Of a DNA stretch of 64,000 nucleotides, positions 25,369 through 35,987 are shown piece by piece. How positions within the stretch are numbered: position 1 is the first letter of the stretch; each line of letters begins with the position of its first letter. Origin of the DNA: Streptomyces niger (GTDB lineage: Bacteria > Actinomycetota > Actinomycetes > Streptomycetales > Streptomycetaceae); the NCBI RefSeq assembly GCF_000718305.1, contig NZ_JOFQ01000019.1:62001-126000 (forward strand). Direction: 5' to 3'. The position numbers were made by a program, and so were the translations under genes. The notes under the pieces were generated by a model that did no database searches, was not told the DNA's origin, and saw only the letters and a list, made by a program, of their open reading frames with translations.

Positions 25369-26082
25369 TCAGCGCTCCTTCGGTATCAGCGGCCAGGCCG
25401 GTTCCACGTGGGCCGTCGGATCGGCCGTGCGGCGCAAGTAGCGCTGGAAGGACGCGGCCTGGTCGGCTGCTGCCTGGCGCTGGAGGGCGTGGAGGGCGGG
25501 CCGGGTGAGCCCGGCGACCTCCGGGTGCTTGGCGCCTATTCGGCGGGCCACGCCCACCGCGGCCACGGCGTCCGCCCCCGCTTCATGGGCCGCGTCCAGC
25601 ACCACTCCGTAGTGCGCGCACAGCGCCTGGAGGGTGCGCTTCCCCTTGCGGTAGGGGTCGAGGTGCTTGTCGAGGACAAGTGGGTCGACGACCGGCGCCG
25701 GGTCCGTCCCCAGCCGCTCCGACAGCGGCACCACGCCGTGCCGTCGGCACTCGCGGTCCAACAGCGACAGGTCGTACCGGGCGTTCATCACCACGAGCGG
25801 GGTGCCCTCGCCCAGCGCCGCGGCGAGCGCCTCGGTGATCTCTGTCAGGCCCGCGGCGGCCGGACGGCCGTACTGCCGCACGTAGTCGGTCGAGAAGCCG
25901 TGGATGGCGGAGGCTTCGGGCGGTATCGGCACGCCCGGGTCGAGAATCCAGCTCAGTGCCGGTGCCGCCCGTCCCGCCGCGTCGAGCCGGATGACGGCGG
26001 CCGTGACGACCCGGTCGGTCTCGACGTCGGTGCCCGTGGTCTCCAGGTCGAAGCCGACCAGTGGTTCCTTGTGCCAGCTCAT
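25369..26082 (-). CDS. DnaQ-like 3'-5' exonuclease
   Basis: DEDDh-family exonuclease of 237 residues, related to the DNA polymerase III epsilon subunit. Motif I FDLETTGTD (Asp12, Glu14), motif II NARYDLSLLDRE, and motif III HEAGADA with the catalytic His and Asp; IHGFSTDYVRQYG matches the usual segment after motif I. ATG at 26082 after a good AAGGAGG site. Stand-alone proteins of this type trim DNA or RNA ends in repair; the precise role is unknown. Divergent from the SDR gene, convergent with the VOC gene. Confidence 0.9.
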   Translation of the reverse strand: MSWHKEPLVGFDLETTGTDVETDRVVTAAVIRLDAAGRAAPALSWILDPGVPIPPEASAIHGFSTDYVRQYGRPAAAGLTEITEALAAALGEGTPLVVMNARYDLSLLDRECRRHGVVPLSERLGTDPAPVVDPLVLDKHLDPYRKGKRTLQALCAHYGVVLDAAHEAGADAVAAVGVARRIGAKHPEVAGLTRPALHALQRQAAADQAASFQRYLRRTADPTAHVEPAWPLIPKER

Positions 26083-26258
26083 GCGGCCTCCTTCGGTGGT
26101 GCGTCCCCCGTGTCGCACGTGATCGTCCGCCGCGTCCCGCGCGGCCCTGATCTCGTGTTCCCTCACTCTCGCACGCACCACTGACAACGCCGCCGGCTCC
26201 CGCCGTCGGCCCTTGTTCTTCCCGGTTCTTCCCGCCCGCCCGGCTCGCCCCCCTCCCC

Positions 26259-26264
26259 TAGGGT
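26259..26264 (+). promoter_or_regulatory. Candidate -10 element, leaderless SDR transcript
   Basis: TAGGGT ends seven bases before the ATG at 26272. This matches the actinobacterial -10 consensus and the spacing seen for leaderless mRNAs. There is no clear -35 match. Confidence 0.4.
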
Positions 26265-26271
26265 GGCCGGT

Positions 26272-27036
26272 ATGGATCTTCAACTGGCCGGACGGCGTGC
26301 GGTGGTGACGGGGAGCAGCGGCGGCATCGGGGCGGCGGTTGCCGACATGCTGGCGGCCGAGGGCTGCGACGTGCTGGTGCACGGGCGGAACGCGGAGGCC
26401 GCCGCCGAGGTCGCGCGCCGGGCGGCGGACCACGGGGTCCGTGCGGACGTGGTGCTCGGCGACCTCGGTGAGCCGGGCGGCGTGGAACGGGTAGCCGCCA
26501 CGGCGCGCGACTTCGGGGTGCACATCCTGGTCAACAACGCCGGGCCGTTCGTGGAGCACGACTGGGACGCCGTACGGCCCGAGGACTGGCGGGCGGCGTT
26601 CGAGGGGAACGTGTTCTCGGCGGCGCGGCTCACGCAGGCGCTGCTGCCCTCGCTCCGCGCGGACGGCTGGGGCCGGGTGATCAACATCGGCACCCGGGCT
26701 GTGCGGACCCCGCTGCCCAACATGGTCGAGTACTCCGCCGCCAAGGCCGCGGTGGTGAACATGACGACCAGTCTGGCCGGGCACCTGGCCGGCACGGGGG
26801 TCACCGCGAACTGCGTCAGTCCCGGCGTCATCGCCACGCCCTCGATGCACCGGATGTTCGAGGAACGCGGCGAGACCTCGGCGGACGCGGCCGCTCGGTA
26901 CGCGCCCAATCCGGTGGGCCGACTGGGGCGCGCCGAGGACATCGCGGGCGCGGTGCTGTACCTCGCGAGCCCCCTGGCCGACTACGTCAACGGCATCGAG
27001 CTGCGCGTGGACGGCGGCATCACCGGCACTCCCTGA
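26272..27036 (+). CDS. Short-chain dehydrogenase/reductase (SDR)
   Basis: NAD(P)-dependent oxidoreductase of 254 residues with the classical SDR layout: cofactor motif TGSSGGIG (13-20), NNAG (88-91), catalytic Tyr154 and Lys158 in YSAAK, and the C-terminal VDGGI. At the place of the usual catalytic Ser, 13 residues before Tyr154, there is Thr141 (INIGTRAV). Arg39 in HGRN favours NADP. Substrate unknown; resembles 3-oxoacyl-ACP reductase-like proteins. A GTG at 26263 would add three residues. Convergent with the HEPN gene across a repeat-rich spacer. Confidence 0.88.
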   Translation: MDLQLAGRRAVVTGSSGGIGAAVADMLAAEGCDVLVHGRNAEAAAEVARRAADHGVRADVVLGDLGEPGGVERVAATARDFGVHILVNNAGPFVEHDWDAVRPEDWRAAFEGNVFSAARLTQALLPSLRADGWGRVINIGTRAVRTPLPNMVEYSAAKAAVVNMTTSLAGHLAGTGVTANCVSPGVIATPSMHRMFEERGETSADAAARYAPNPVGRLGRAEDIAGAVLYLASPLADYVNGIELRVDGGITGTP

Positions 27037-27104
27037 GCCAGCCGGACCGGCACCCCTGGACGAGAACCCGCGGGAGGTCACGTCCCGGGAGGGCGCCCGG
27101 TAGC

Positions 27105-27136
27105 TGGACGCCCGGGTGGCTGGACGCCCGGGTGGC
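27105..27136. repeat. 16-bp tandem repeat, two perfect copies
   Basis: TGGACGCCCGGGTGGC occurs at 27105-27120 and again at 27121-27136 between the SDR and HEPN genes. The second copy forms the left arm of the hairpin at 27122-27152. Confidence 0.8.
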
Positions 27137-27152
27137 TGGCACCTGGGCGTCC
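27122..27152. terminator. Bidirectional hairpin between SDR and HEPN genes
   Basis: A 13-bp stem with one G-T wobble (27122-27134 pairing with 27140-27152) and a five-base loop GCTGG. It lies between two convergent genes (stops at 27036 and 27188), so it can serve both as a terminator. Confidence 0.6.
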
Positions 27153-27195
27153 GGGCACCTCGTCTCAGGACATCCGGGCACCTCGTCTCAGGACA
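27150..27195. repeat. 23-bp tandem repeat running into the HEPN stop codon
   Basis: Two perfect copies of a 23-bp unit starting TCCGGGCACCTCG (27150-27172, 27173-27195). The second copy contains the last three codons of the HEPN gene including its stop (27188-27190), so the duplication copied the gene's end into the spacer, or the gene's end was formed by it. Confidence 0.85.
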
Positions 27196-28519
27196 CCGGC
27201 CGCGCGTCCGCCCACACGCTCTCGAACTCCTCGCGGTACACCTCGAAGAGGCCGTGGTCGCTCTCCCGGCCGTCCTCATGGCGGACGACCTCCCGGCCGC
27301 CGCCGCGCAGCACCAGGACCGGCGCCTCTATGCCCCGGCTCCTGCGCAGGTAGGACTGGACGACGGCCAGGCCGTCCGGGCCGTCGCCGTCGACGAGGTA
27401 CGCCGTGAAGCGCGGGGTCTCGTCGAAGACCTGGATCTCGAAGGCACCGGGGTCGCGCAGCCGGGCCCGTACCCGCCGCATGTGCATGATGTTCATCTCG
27501 ATCGACCGGCTCATCTCGCCCTTCTTCAGGCCCAGCTCCCGCTCGCGGCGGCGGACCGCGCTGCTGGCCGGGTTGAGGAAGAGCAGCCGTACCCGGCAGC
27601 CGGACTCGGCGAGCCGGACCAGCCGGCGGCCCGAGTAGTTCTGGACGAGCAGGTTCAGGCCTATGCCGACCGCGTCGAGGCGGCGCGCGCCCCCGAAGAG
27701 GTCCTCGGCGGGCAGCTGCCGCTGGAGGCGTACCCGGTCGGGGTGGACGCCCACGACATCGGCGTAGCGGTCGCCCACCAGGTCCTCGACGGCGTCGATG
27801 GGGAGCCGTCCGGCCGTACGGGTGCCGATGCCGGAGCCCAGTATCTCCAGGAGGCGTGCGGAGGCGCGTTCGGCCTGCGCGAGCACCGTCTCGGAGAGCG
27901 CGCGGTTGCGGGAGACGATGTTGCGGGCGACCTCCAGCTCGTCCAGGGCGAGCTCGACGTCGCGCCGGTCGTCGAAGTACGGCTCGAAGCAGGGCCAGTG
28001 CTGGACCATCAGCTCGCGCAGCTGCGGAAGGGTGAGGAAGCTGATGATGTTGTCGTCGGCCGGGTCGAGGAGGTAGCCCTTGCGGCGGCTGACCTCGCGT
28101 ACGGCGACGGCGCGCTGCACCCACTCCTGACCGGCGGGCCCGGCCGCCGCGACCACCCATTCGTCGCCGTGCACCGGTTCGTAGATGGGGCGCAGCACGG
28201 CCGCCACGACGGCACGCAGCCGTTGTTCGACCAGATTCAGCCAGATGTAGGCACGCCCGGCGCGTCTGGCGCGGGTGCGTACCTCGCTCCAGGCCTCGGC
28301 GTCCCACTCCAGCTCCGCCCCGATCTCCAGGGGACGTGCGAGGGACACCGCGCCGGGCGGTGCGTCGATGGAGCCGCCCTCATGACCATCGTCACCAGGA
28401 GGCAACTCCAACCCGCCCGAGCTCACCTGTACACCGCCTTCCGAACCTCCGTGCCAACGATCAAGGCACCCTACTGCGGGTCCGGGAGAGGGTGCAGCCG
28501 GATGCGCCGACTCTTCCAC
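27188..28519 (-). CDS. SAV2148-like HEPN-domain protein
   Basis: Conserved actinobacterial orphan of 443 residues. The N-terminal half (about 45-200) is helical and includes WLNLVEQRLRAVVAAVLRPI and LDELEVARNIVSRNRALSE; the RN segment in the latter recalls the Rx4-6H/RN-rich helices of HEPN proteins, although the catalytic pattern is not certain. The C-terminal half (NLLVQNYSGRRLVRLAESGC, VRLLFLNP, FEIQVFDETPRFTAYLV) resembles the phospholipase-D-like DUF5919 region. Role unknown; may sense or cleave RNA. Start uncertain: GTG 28519 (with AAGGGGAG just upstream) or a GTG further in, before SSGGLELPPG. Confidence 0.75.
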   Translation of the reverse strand: MEESAHPAAPSPGPAVGCLDRWHGGSEGGVQVSSGGLELPPGDDGHEGGSIDAPPGAVSLARPLEIGAELEWDAEAWSEVRTRARRAGRAYIWLNLVEQRLRAVVAAVLRPIYEPVHGDEWVVAAAGPAGQEWVQRAVAVREVSRRKGYLLDPADDNIISFLTLPQLRELMVQHWPCFEPYFDDRRDVELALDELEVARNIVSRNRALSETVLAQAERASARLLEILGSGIGTRTAGRLPIDAVEDLVGDRYADVVGVHPDRVRLQRQLPAEDLFGGARRLDAVGIGLNLLVQNYSGRRLVRLAESGCRVRLLFLNPASSAVRRRERELGLKKGEMSRSIEMNIMHMRRVRARLRDPGAFEIQVFDETPRFTAYLVDGDGPDGLAVVQSYLRRSRGIEAPVLVLRGGGREVVRHEDGRESDHGLFEVYREEFESVWADARPVS

Positions 28520-28941
28520 CAACTCCCCTTATTCGCCGTGCCCGTTGTGTCCGGAAAGGGCAGCGGGCGTGAGCGGAGTCATAGTCGCGCCGCGGGGAGC
28601 CACGCCGGAGTCCCGGCGGCCTCTCCCCTCGTCACGCGCCTCGCGAGGGGTTCGGGGTGGCTCCGGAGACGGCTGGGAACGAGGCCGAAAGTGATCGCTC
28701 GGTCGCCGCGACACGCCCAGGACGCACCTTCCTGCGCATTATGTCGCTATACATCGTGATTACGGTCGGACACCTGATCGTTCCCCCGGTCGGAGGACCC
28801 TCTTTCGCGGCAGGTTGCCTGACTTTCGGCGAAGATCTCGCGAACGTCCCACTGTTTGCCGCTCATCGGGGAAGAATTCCGGTTCGGTCCGCGGTCGTCA
28901 GTCCGTCGCGGCGCCCCTCGAGGAAGTGGAAGAGTCGACGC
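28520..28941 (+). promoter_or_regulatory. Leader region upstream of glgX
   Basis: About 420 bp without a supported gene between the HEPN start and glgX. Base composition is lower in GC, and the frame that could extend GlgX upstream uses rare AT-rich codons (for example CTA TAC ATC around 28747), so I treat it as non-coding. A small hairpin GGTC-GGAG-GACC is at 28790-28801, and GGTCGGA is repeated at 28765 and 28790. The start site has GAGGAAG at 28919-28925, rather far upstream. The glgX promoter must lie here, but I cannot place it. Confidence 0.45.
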
Positions 28942-31080
<2,139 letters not shown>

Positions 31081-32425
31081 GGAGCGCCGCGTCCGCTTCC
31101 GCGCCCGGCCGGTCGCTGCCGTACGAAGACGTGCTCGCCGGCCGGCTGCGGAAGCGGACGGTCAGCGCGAGGCACAGCACGAGGCCGGCGGCGGCGACCG
31201 CGACGGCGAACGCGGCCGCCGGGCCGTACGTCTCCGCCAGCCGCCCGGACAGGGCCAGCGCGAGGGCCTGCCCGCCGACGATCGAACTGGTCAGGAAGGC
31301 CATCGACTCGGCCATTCGACGCGCCGGCACGAGCCGTTCGGTGAGCGCGAAGATCGTGATGAGGTGCGGTGCGAAGGCGACCCCGAGCACCACGGCCACC
31401 GCGTACAGCGCGCCGAGGGAGCCGACGAAGAGCAGCGGCACGGAGAGCGCGGTCAGGCCGACGGCGGCGGCCCGCCAGCGGGCGGGCAGGCCGATGCGGG
31501 CCGGGACGAGGACCAGCGACAGTCCCGCCACGGCGCTCATCACGCCCATGGCGGCGTAGACCAGGCCCGCGTGGCCGGGGACGCCGAGCCGTTCGGTGAG
31601 CGCGGTGATGCCTGCCTGCGAAGCGCCGAACATGGCGCCCTGCAGGGCCATGGAGACGCGCAGGACGTGCGCGGCCCGCGGAATGCCGGGGCGGTCGCGC
31701 CGGGCCGTCCTGCGGCGTTCTCGCGCCTCGGCGTGTCGCTGCCGCCACGTGCGTCGGTCGGGGTGCGCGGTACGGCCACGCGGCGTGACAGCGTCCGACG
31801 TGCGTGTGCCGGGGGCCGTCAGCCGGGCCGTCCGGTGCAGCGCGAACGCCGAGCCGCAGCCGGCCAGGAGGAGCGCCGCCAGGGCCAGGGCTACGGCGGG
31901 ATGGGCGATCGACGCGGCCACGCCCACCAGGGCCGGGCCCAGCACGAAGGACACCTCGTCCAGCGTGCCCTCCCAGGAGAGCGCGGCATTCACCGTGCGC
32001 TCGTCGGCGCCGCCGCGCCGGACGAGTGCGACCGTCCGGGTCCTGGCGAGCGGCCCCACCTGGGGGACGGTCAGGCCGGCGAGCAGCCCGAGGAGGGCCA
32101 GCGGAAGCGTGGCCACGTGGGCCGGCGCGGCGAGCACGAGGGCGGCGACGGCGACGGCGTTGGCCCAGCAGGCCGCGAGGACCACCGGGCGCTGGCCGAG
32201 CCGGTCGGCGAGCCGGCCGATGAGCGGGCCCGCCACGGTCTGCCCGGCGGCCAGTGCGCCGCCGACCACGCCCGCCGCCGCCAGGCTGCCGCTGGTCTCC
32301 GCGACCAGCAGGACGCTGCCGAGCTGGCACATGGCGGTGGGCAGCCGGCCGAGGAAGGAGACGACGGGCAGCACGGGGCCGCAGGCGGCGAGCACGGTGC
32401 GGTAAGTGGCCAGTACAGCGGTCAT

Positions 32426-32546
32426 CGCCCGACGCTATCGGGCCGGCCGGCCCGGCCAGTACGGGCAGGACGTACGAACGAAAATCGGGGCACACCCCGC
32501 CCGATCGGATGAAGCAACAAGGCACCGTGCGGGTACGTGTGTCCCC
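32426..32546. promoter_or_regulatory. Divergent promoter region MFS / treY
   Basis: A 121-bp region. For the MFS gene, TAGCGT (minus strand, 32432-32437) stands six bases from the ATG and is embedded in the perfect inverted repeat GCCCGA-CGCTA-TCGGGC (32428-32444), which could be an operator covering the -10 element. Next to it are GGCCGG repeats (32445-32458). Toward treY there is a short CGGGG-CACAC-CCCG hairpin at about 32486-32499. No clear ribosome binding site precedes treY. Confidence 0.45.
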
Positions 32547-35171
32547 ATGACGCCCGAATTCAGCGCGCCGCCCACCGCCACCTACCGGTTGCAGCTCCAG
32601 CCCGGCTTCCCGTTCGCCGCGGCCGAGAAGGCCGTGCCGTACCTCGCCGACCTGGGCGTCTCGCATCTGCATCTGTCGCCCGTGCTCGGCGCCGTCCCCG
32701 GGTCCACGCACGGGTACGACGTGGTGGACCACTCCGTGGTGCGCGCCGAACTGGGCGGGGAGGAGGGGCTGCGCGCGCTGGCGCGGACCGCCGCCGCACA
32801 CGGCCTGCGGCTCGTGGTGGACCTGGTGCCCAACCACATGGCCCGGCCGGCGCCCGCTTCCTTGAACGGGCCGCTGTGGTCCGTTCTGCGGGACGGGCCC
32901 GCCTCACCGTACGCCCGCTGGTTCGACATCGACTGGGAGGGCGGGCACGGCGGGCGGCTGCTGATGCCCGTACTGGGCGGCAGGTTGGCCGACGAGCTGC
33001 CCACGATGCGCATCGAAGGGGACGTGCTGCGCTACCACGAACACGCGTTCCCCATCCGGCCGGGTACGGAGCGGCTGCCGCTCCCCCAGCTCCTCGATGC
33101 GCAGTGGTACCGGCTCTCCTGGTGGCGGCTGGCCCGCACGGAGTTGAACTACCGGCGCTTCTTCACCATCTCCGAACTGATCGCGGTCCGCGTCGAGGAC
33201 CCGGAAGTCTTCCGGGCGACGCACGCGACGGTGCTGCGGCTCGTCGAGGACGGCGTGATCGACGGGCTGCGCATCGACCACCCGGACGGGCTGGCGGACC
33301 CCGCGGGCTACCTGACGCGGCTGAGCCAGGCCACGGGCGGGCGCTGGACCGTCGTGGAGAAGATCCTCACCGGCGACGAACGGCTGCCGCGGAGCTGGGC
33401 GTGCGCGGGCACCACGGGATACGACGCGCTGCGCCACATCGACGGGCTCTTCGTGTGCCCGGAGGGTGCCGAGTTGCTTTTCGGGGCCTACCGGGATGCC
33501 GTGGCACCGCTGGCGGACCGCGGCGGCGACTGGGAGGAAACGGTACGGCAGGCCGCGTACGAAGTCGTCACCCACGACCTGGCGGCCGAGGTCGACCGCC
33601 TGGTGCGGACGGCGACGCGTATCAGTGAGCGCGCCCCGCACCACGGGGACCACGCGCCTTGGGCCGTGCGCCGCGCCCTGCACGAACTGCTCGTCCGGCT
33701 GCCCGTGTACCGCCCGTACGCACAGGACCCGTGGTGCGCGGAACGGGACGCGGCGATGCTGGAGTCCGCCGCGGAGGGGGCTGCCGCCGCCTTCGAGGTG
33801 CGCGAGGAGGCCCGCTCCGTGGAGCTGGTGCGGGACCTGGCGCTGGACCGCCGGGGCGGCGACGCCGAGGGCGACGACGCCGCGGACCGCGCCGACTTCG
33901 CCGCCCGCTTCGCGCAGACCGCCGCGGCGCTGCACGCCAAGTCGGTCGAGGACCGCGCGTTCTACCGCTACACGCCGCTGCTGTCGGCCTGCGAGGTCGG
34001 CGGCGACCCCGGCTGCCCGGCGGTCACCGTGGACGCGTTCCACGCCTTCTGCGGCCATCTGCAGGAGAACTGGCCGACGTCCGGCACGGTGCTGTCCACC
34101 CACGACACGAAGCGCAGCTCCGACGTCCGCGCCCGCATCGCCGCGCTGAGCGAGTGCCCCGAAGGCTGGCGCGAGGTCCTGACCCGTCTGAACACCCGTA
34201 CGGCGCTCACCCTGGACGGCCCGGAGCCCGATCCGCAGATGGCCTGGGCGGCCTGGCAGACGGCCTTCGGGATGGCGCGCCCGGGGGCGGGTGCGGAGCC
34301 GGGGACGGCGGCCGCTCCGCGTACGTGCGCCGGCACCGACCTGTACCGGCAGAACGGCATCGCCCCGTATCGGCAGAACGACGTCACCTCGTACCCGCAG
34401 GACGGCGTCACCTCGTACCCGCAGGACGGTGTCTCCTTCGAAAGGCTCGAACCGGCGATCCTGAAGGCCGTGCGGGAGTCGGCACTGCACACCACGTGGA
34501 CCGAGCAGGACTCCGCCTACGAGGAGGCGGTCACCGACTTCTTGGAGGCGGGCCCGTGCAGCCCGGCCGCCGCCGCCGAACTGGCCGCGTTCGCCGACGA
34601 GCTGTCCCCCTTCGTCCGCGCCAACGTGCTCGGTGCGGCGCTGCTGCACCTCACCATGCCGGGCGTGCCGGACCTGTATCAGGGCACCGAGCGCGAGTAC
34701 ACGGCGCTCGTCGACCCCGACAACCGTGCGCCCGCGCGCTACTCCCCGGAGTTCCTGGCCGACGTGGACGGTGGCACGGACGGCGGGGCGGCGGCCGGCG
34801 ACCCGCACGGCTTCCCGGACCTCTCCGCCGAGAAGCTGCGGCTGACCGCTGCCGCGCTGCGGCTGCGCCGCGCGCACCCCGACTGGTTCGGCCCGGAAGG
34901 CACCTACCGGCCGCTGCACGCCGAGGGGGATCCGGACCGGCACTGCGTGGCGTTCGCCCGCGCGGACCGCGCGGTGACCGTGGCCACCCGGCTCTCGCTC
35001 CGCCTCGCGGAGTCCGGTGGGTGGCACTCGGCCGCCCTGCGGCTGCCGGAGGCGCCGTCCGGGGTCTGGCACGACCTGCTCACGGGCCGCGACTTCGAGG
35101 GCCCGTCCGTACCGCTGGCCGCGCTCCTGGACCGGCTTCCGGTCGCGCTCCTCGTGCTCAGCGCCCGGTGA
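32547..35171 (+). CDS. treY: Malto-oligosyltrehalose synthase TreY
   Basis: GH13 intramolecular transglucosidase converting the reducing-end alpha-1,4 linkage of maltodextrins to alpha-1,1, giving maltooligosyltrehalose. Family motifs: TYRLQLQPGFPF at the N-terminus, DLVPNHMA, nucleophile Asp244 (GLRIDHPDGL), Glu271 (VVEKIL), Asp520 (STHDTKRSSD) and the C-terminal MPGVPDLYQGTERE. At 874 residues it is longer than most TreY; part of the extra length is a low-complexity insert at residues about 585-632 with an 8-residue repeat. Works with glgX upstream and treZ downstream. Convergent 14-bp overlap with the FHA gene. Confidence 0.95.
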   Translation: MTPEFSAPPTATYRLQLQPGFPFAAAEKAVPYLADLGVSHLHLSPVLGAVPGSTHGYDVVDHSVVRAELGGEEGLRALARTAAAHGLRLVVDLVPNHMARPAPASLNGPLWSVLRDGPASPYARWFDIDWEGGHGGRLLMPVLGGRLADELPTMRIEGDVLRYHEHAFPIRPGTERLPLPQLLDAQWYRLSWWRLARTELNYRRFFTISELIAVRVEDPEVFRATHATVLRLVEDGVIDGLRIDHPDGLADPAGYLTRLSQATGGRWTVVEKILTGDERLPRSWACAGTTGYDALRHIDGLFVCPEGAELLFGAYRDAVAPLADRGGDWEETVRQAAYEVVTHDLAAEVDRLVRTATRISERAPHHGDHAPWAVRRALHELLVRLPVYRPYAQDPWCAERDAAMLESAAEGAAAAFEVREEARSVELVRDLALDRRGGDAEGDDAADRADFAARFAQTAAALHAKSVEDRAFYRYTPLLSACEVGGDPGCPAVTVDAFHAFCGHLQENWPTSGTVLSTHDTKRSSDVRARIAALSECPEGWREVLTRLNTRTALTLDGPEPDPQMAWAAWQTAFGMARPGAGAEPGTAAAPRTCAGTDLYRQNGIAPYRQNDVTSYPQDGVTSYPQDGVSFERLEPAILKAVRESALHTTWTEQDSAYEEAVTDFLEAGPCSPAAAAELAAFADELSPFVRANVLGAALLHLTMPGVPDLYQGTEREYTALVDPDNRAPARYSPEFLADVDGGTDGGAAAGDPHGFPDLSAEKLRLTAAALRLRRAHPDWFGPEGTYRPLHAEGDPDRHCVAFARADRAVTVATRLSLRLAESGGWHSAALRLPEAPSGVWHDLLTGRDFEGPSVPLAALLDRLPVALLVLSAR
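34341..34436 (+). repeat. 24-bp coding repeat inside treY
   Basis: Four in-frame copies of a 24-bp unit encode the octapeptides LYRQNGIA, PYRQNDVT, SYPQDGVT and SYPQDGVS (residues 599-630). The last two copies are nearly identical in DNA, pointing to recent slippage or duplication. The repeat is in a probably disordered loop between conserved TreY blocks. Confidence 0.85.
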
Positions 35172-35709
35172 GCACGTAGGCGACGCTGCCGAAGCTGACG
35201 TGGTCGCCGGGGGCCACGGCGACCTCACCCAGGACCCGGCGGCCGTTGACGTACGTGCCGTTCATGGAGCCGAGGTCGCGCAGCAACCAGGTGCCCCCGG
35301 AGGTGCGGAGCTGCGCGTGGCTACGGGAGACCGTGTCGTGGTGGAGGCGCAGCCCGGCCCCCGGAGCGCGGCCTATCAGGAGGGGGATCGGTCCGGGGTC
35401 GGGCAGCAGCAGCTTGGGGAGGCGCTCCGTGCGCCACGCTCTGCGGACCGTGAGGTGGAAGGAGGACGCCTTGCCGACCGCGCGCAGCACGGCGGCCTGG
35501 AAGCGGCCGCGGGTGGCCAAGTCGCCGGTCGCCCGGTCCAGTTCGGCGCGGTGTCGGGCGGATAGCACCAGCTCCAGGCGGCGCAGGAAGGTGTCCTGGG
35601 ACAGCCGCCCGTCGGCCGCGCCCTCGCGCAGCAGCTCCAGCGCGCGGTCCCGCTCGGCATCCGACAACCGGGCCGGCCGTGCCGGGAATTCGAGCGATGA
35701 CATGTCCAT
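35158..35709 (-). CDS. DUF1707 and FHA domain protein
   Basis: Predicted cytoplasmic phosphothreonine-reader, 183 residues. The N-terminal 55 residues match DUF1707 (LSDAERDRALELLREGAADGRLSQD), and residues about 108-180 form an FHA domain with the key residues GR (LIGRAPG), S-x-x-H (VSRSHAQ) and N-G (LGSMNGTYVNG). FHA domains bind phosphothreonine partners of Ser/Thr kinases such as those abundant in streptomycetes; the partner is unknown. ATG at 35709 has GGAG close by; a second ATG at 35703 is equally possible. It overlaps the end of treY by 14 bp. Confidence 0.88.
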   Translation of the reverse strand: MDMSSLEFPARPARLSDAERDRALELLREGAADGRLSQDTFLRRLELVLSARHRAELDRATGDLATRGRFQAAVLRAVGKASSFHLTVRRAWRTERLPKLLLPDPGPIPLLIGRAPGAGLRLHHDTVSRSHAQLRTSGGTWLLRDLGSMNGTYVNGRRVLGEVAVAPGDHVSFGSVAYVLTGR

Positions 35710-35871
35710 GATTCTCCGGCCGGCCTGCGTTCCTGTCCAGATGAGGCCTGACCGTCACCCGGCCTCCCCTCGGAGGACGACTCCGGGGCCCGGTCAGTTC
35801 CCCGGAAAACACCTGGTGTGCCGCACGGTACGACGGATAAGGTCCCACCACAGTACGGGAACGTACGAGCG

Positions 35872-35948
35872 AAAGGAGGCGAAACGGCATGTACGGCACC
35901 GCCGATGACCTGTTCGCGCACTCCCGCTCCGCCCGCTCGCTACGCTGA
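35872..35948 (+). CDS. Possible 19-residue leader peptide before the GNAT/treZ genes
   Basis: A near-perfect ribosome binding site AAAGGAGG (35872-35879) is followed, nine bases later, by ATG at 35889 and a 19-codon frame (MYGTADDLFAHSRSARSLR) ending with TGA at 35946-35948, 39 bases before the GNAT start. A TAAGGT hexamer at 35838-35843 could be its -10 element. This is the best ribosome binding site in the neighbourhood yet belongs to no long gene. It may be a real small peptide or a translated leader controlling the genes behind it; it could also be a remnant start. Confidence 0.4.
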
Positions 35949-35987
35949 CGGGCCGTCGGGAGCGCGCCTCCCGAGGGGACCCCACCC

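Noticed and set aside
28657..28941. N-terminal extension of GlgX with a hydrophobic stretch (MSLYIVITVGHLIV)
   Set aside because: Open by chance: codons are AT-rich unlike the gene, and the conserved GlgX sequence starts at MQVWPGQ. A cytoplasmic glycogen enzyme needs no leader.
32904..35228. Long minus-strand open frame antisense to treY
   Set aside because: Shadow frame rich in Arg and Gln with no domain; treY is unambiguous.
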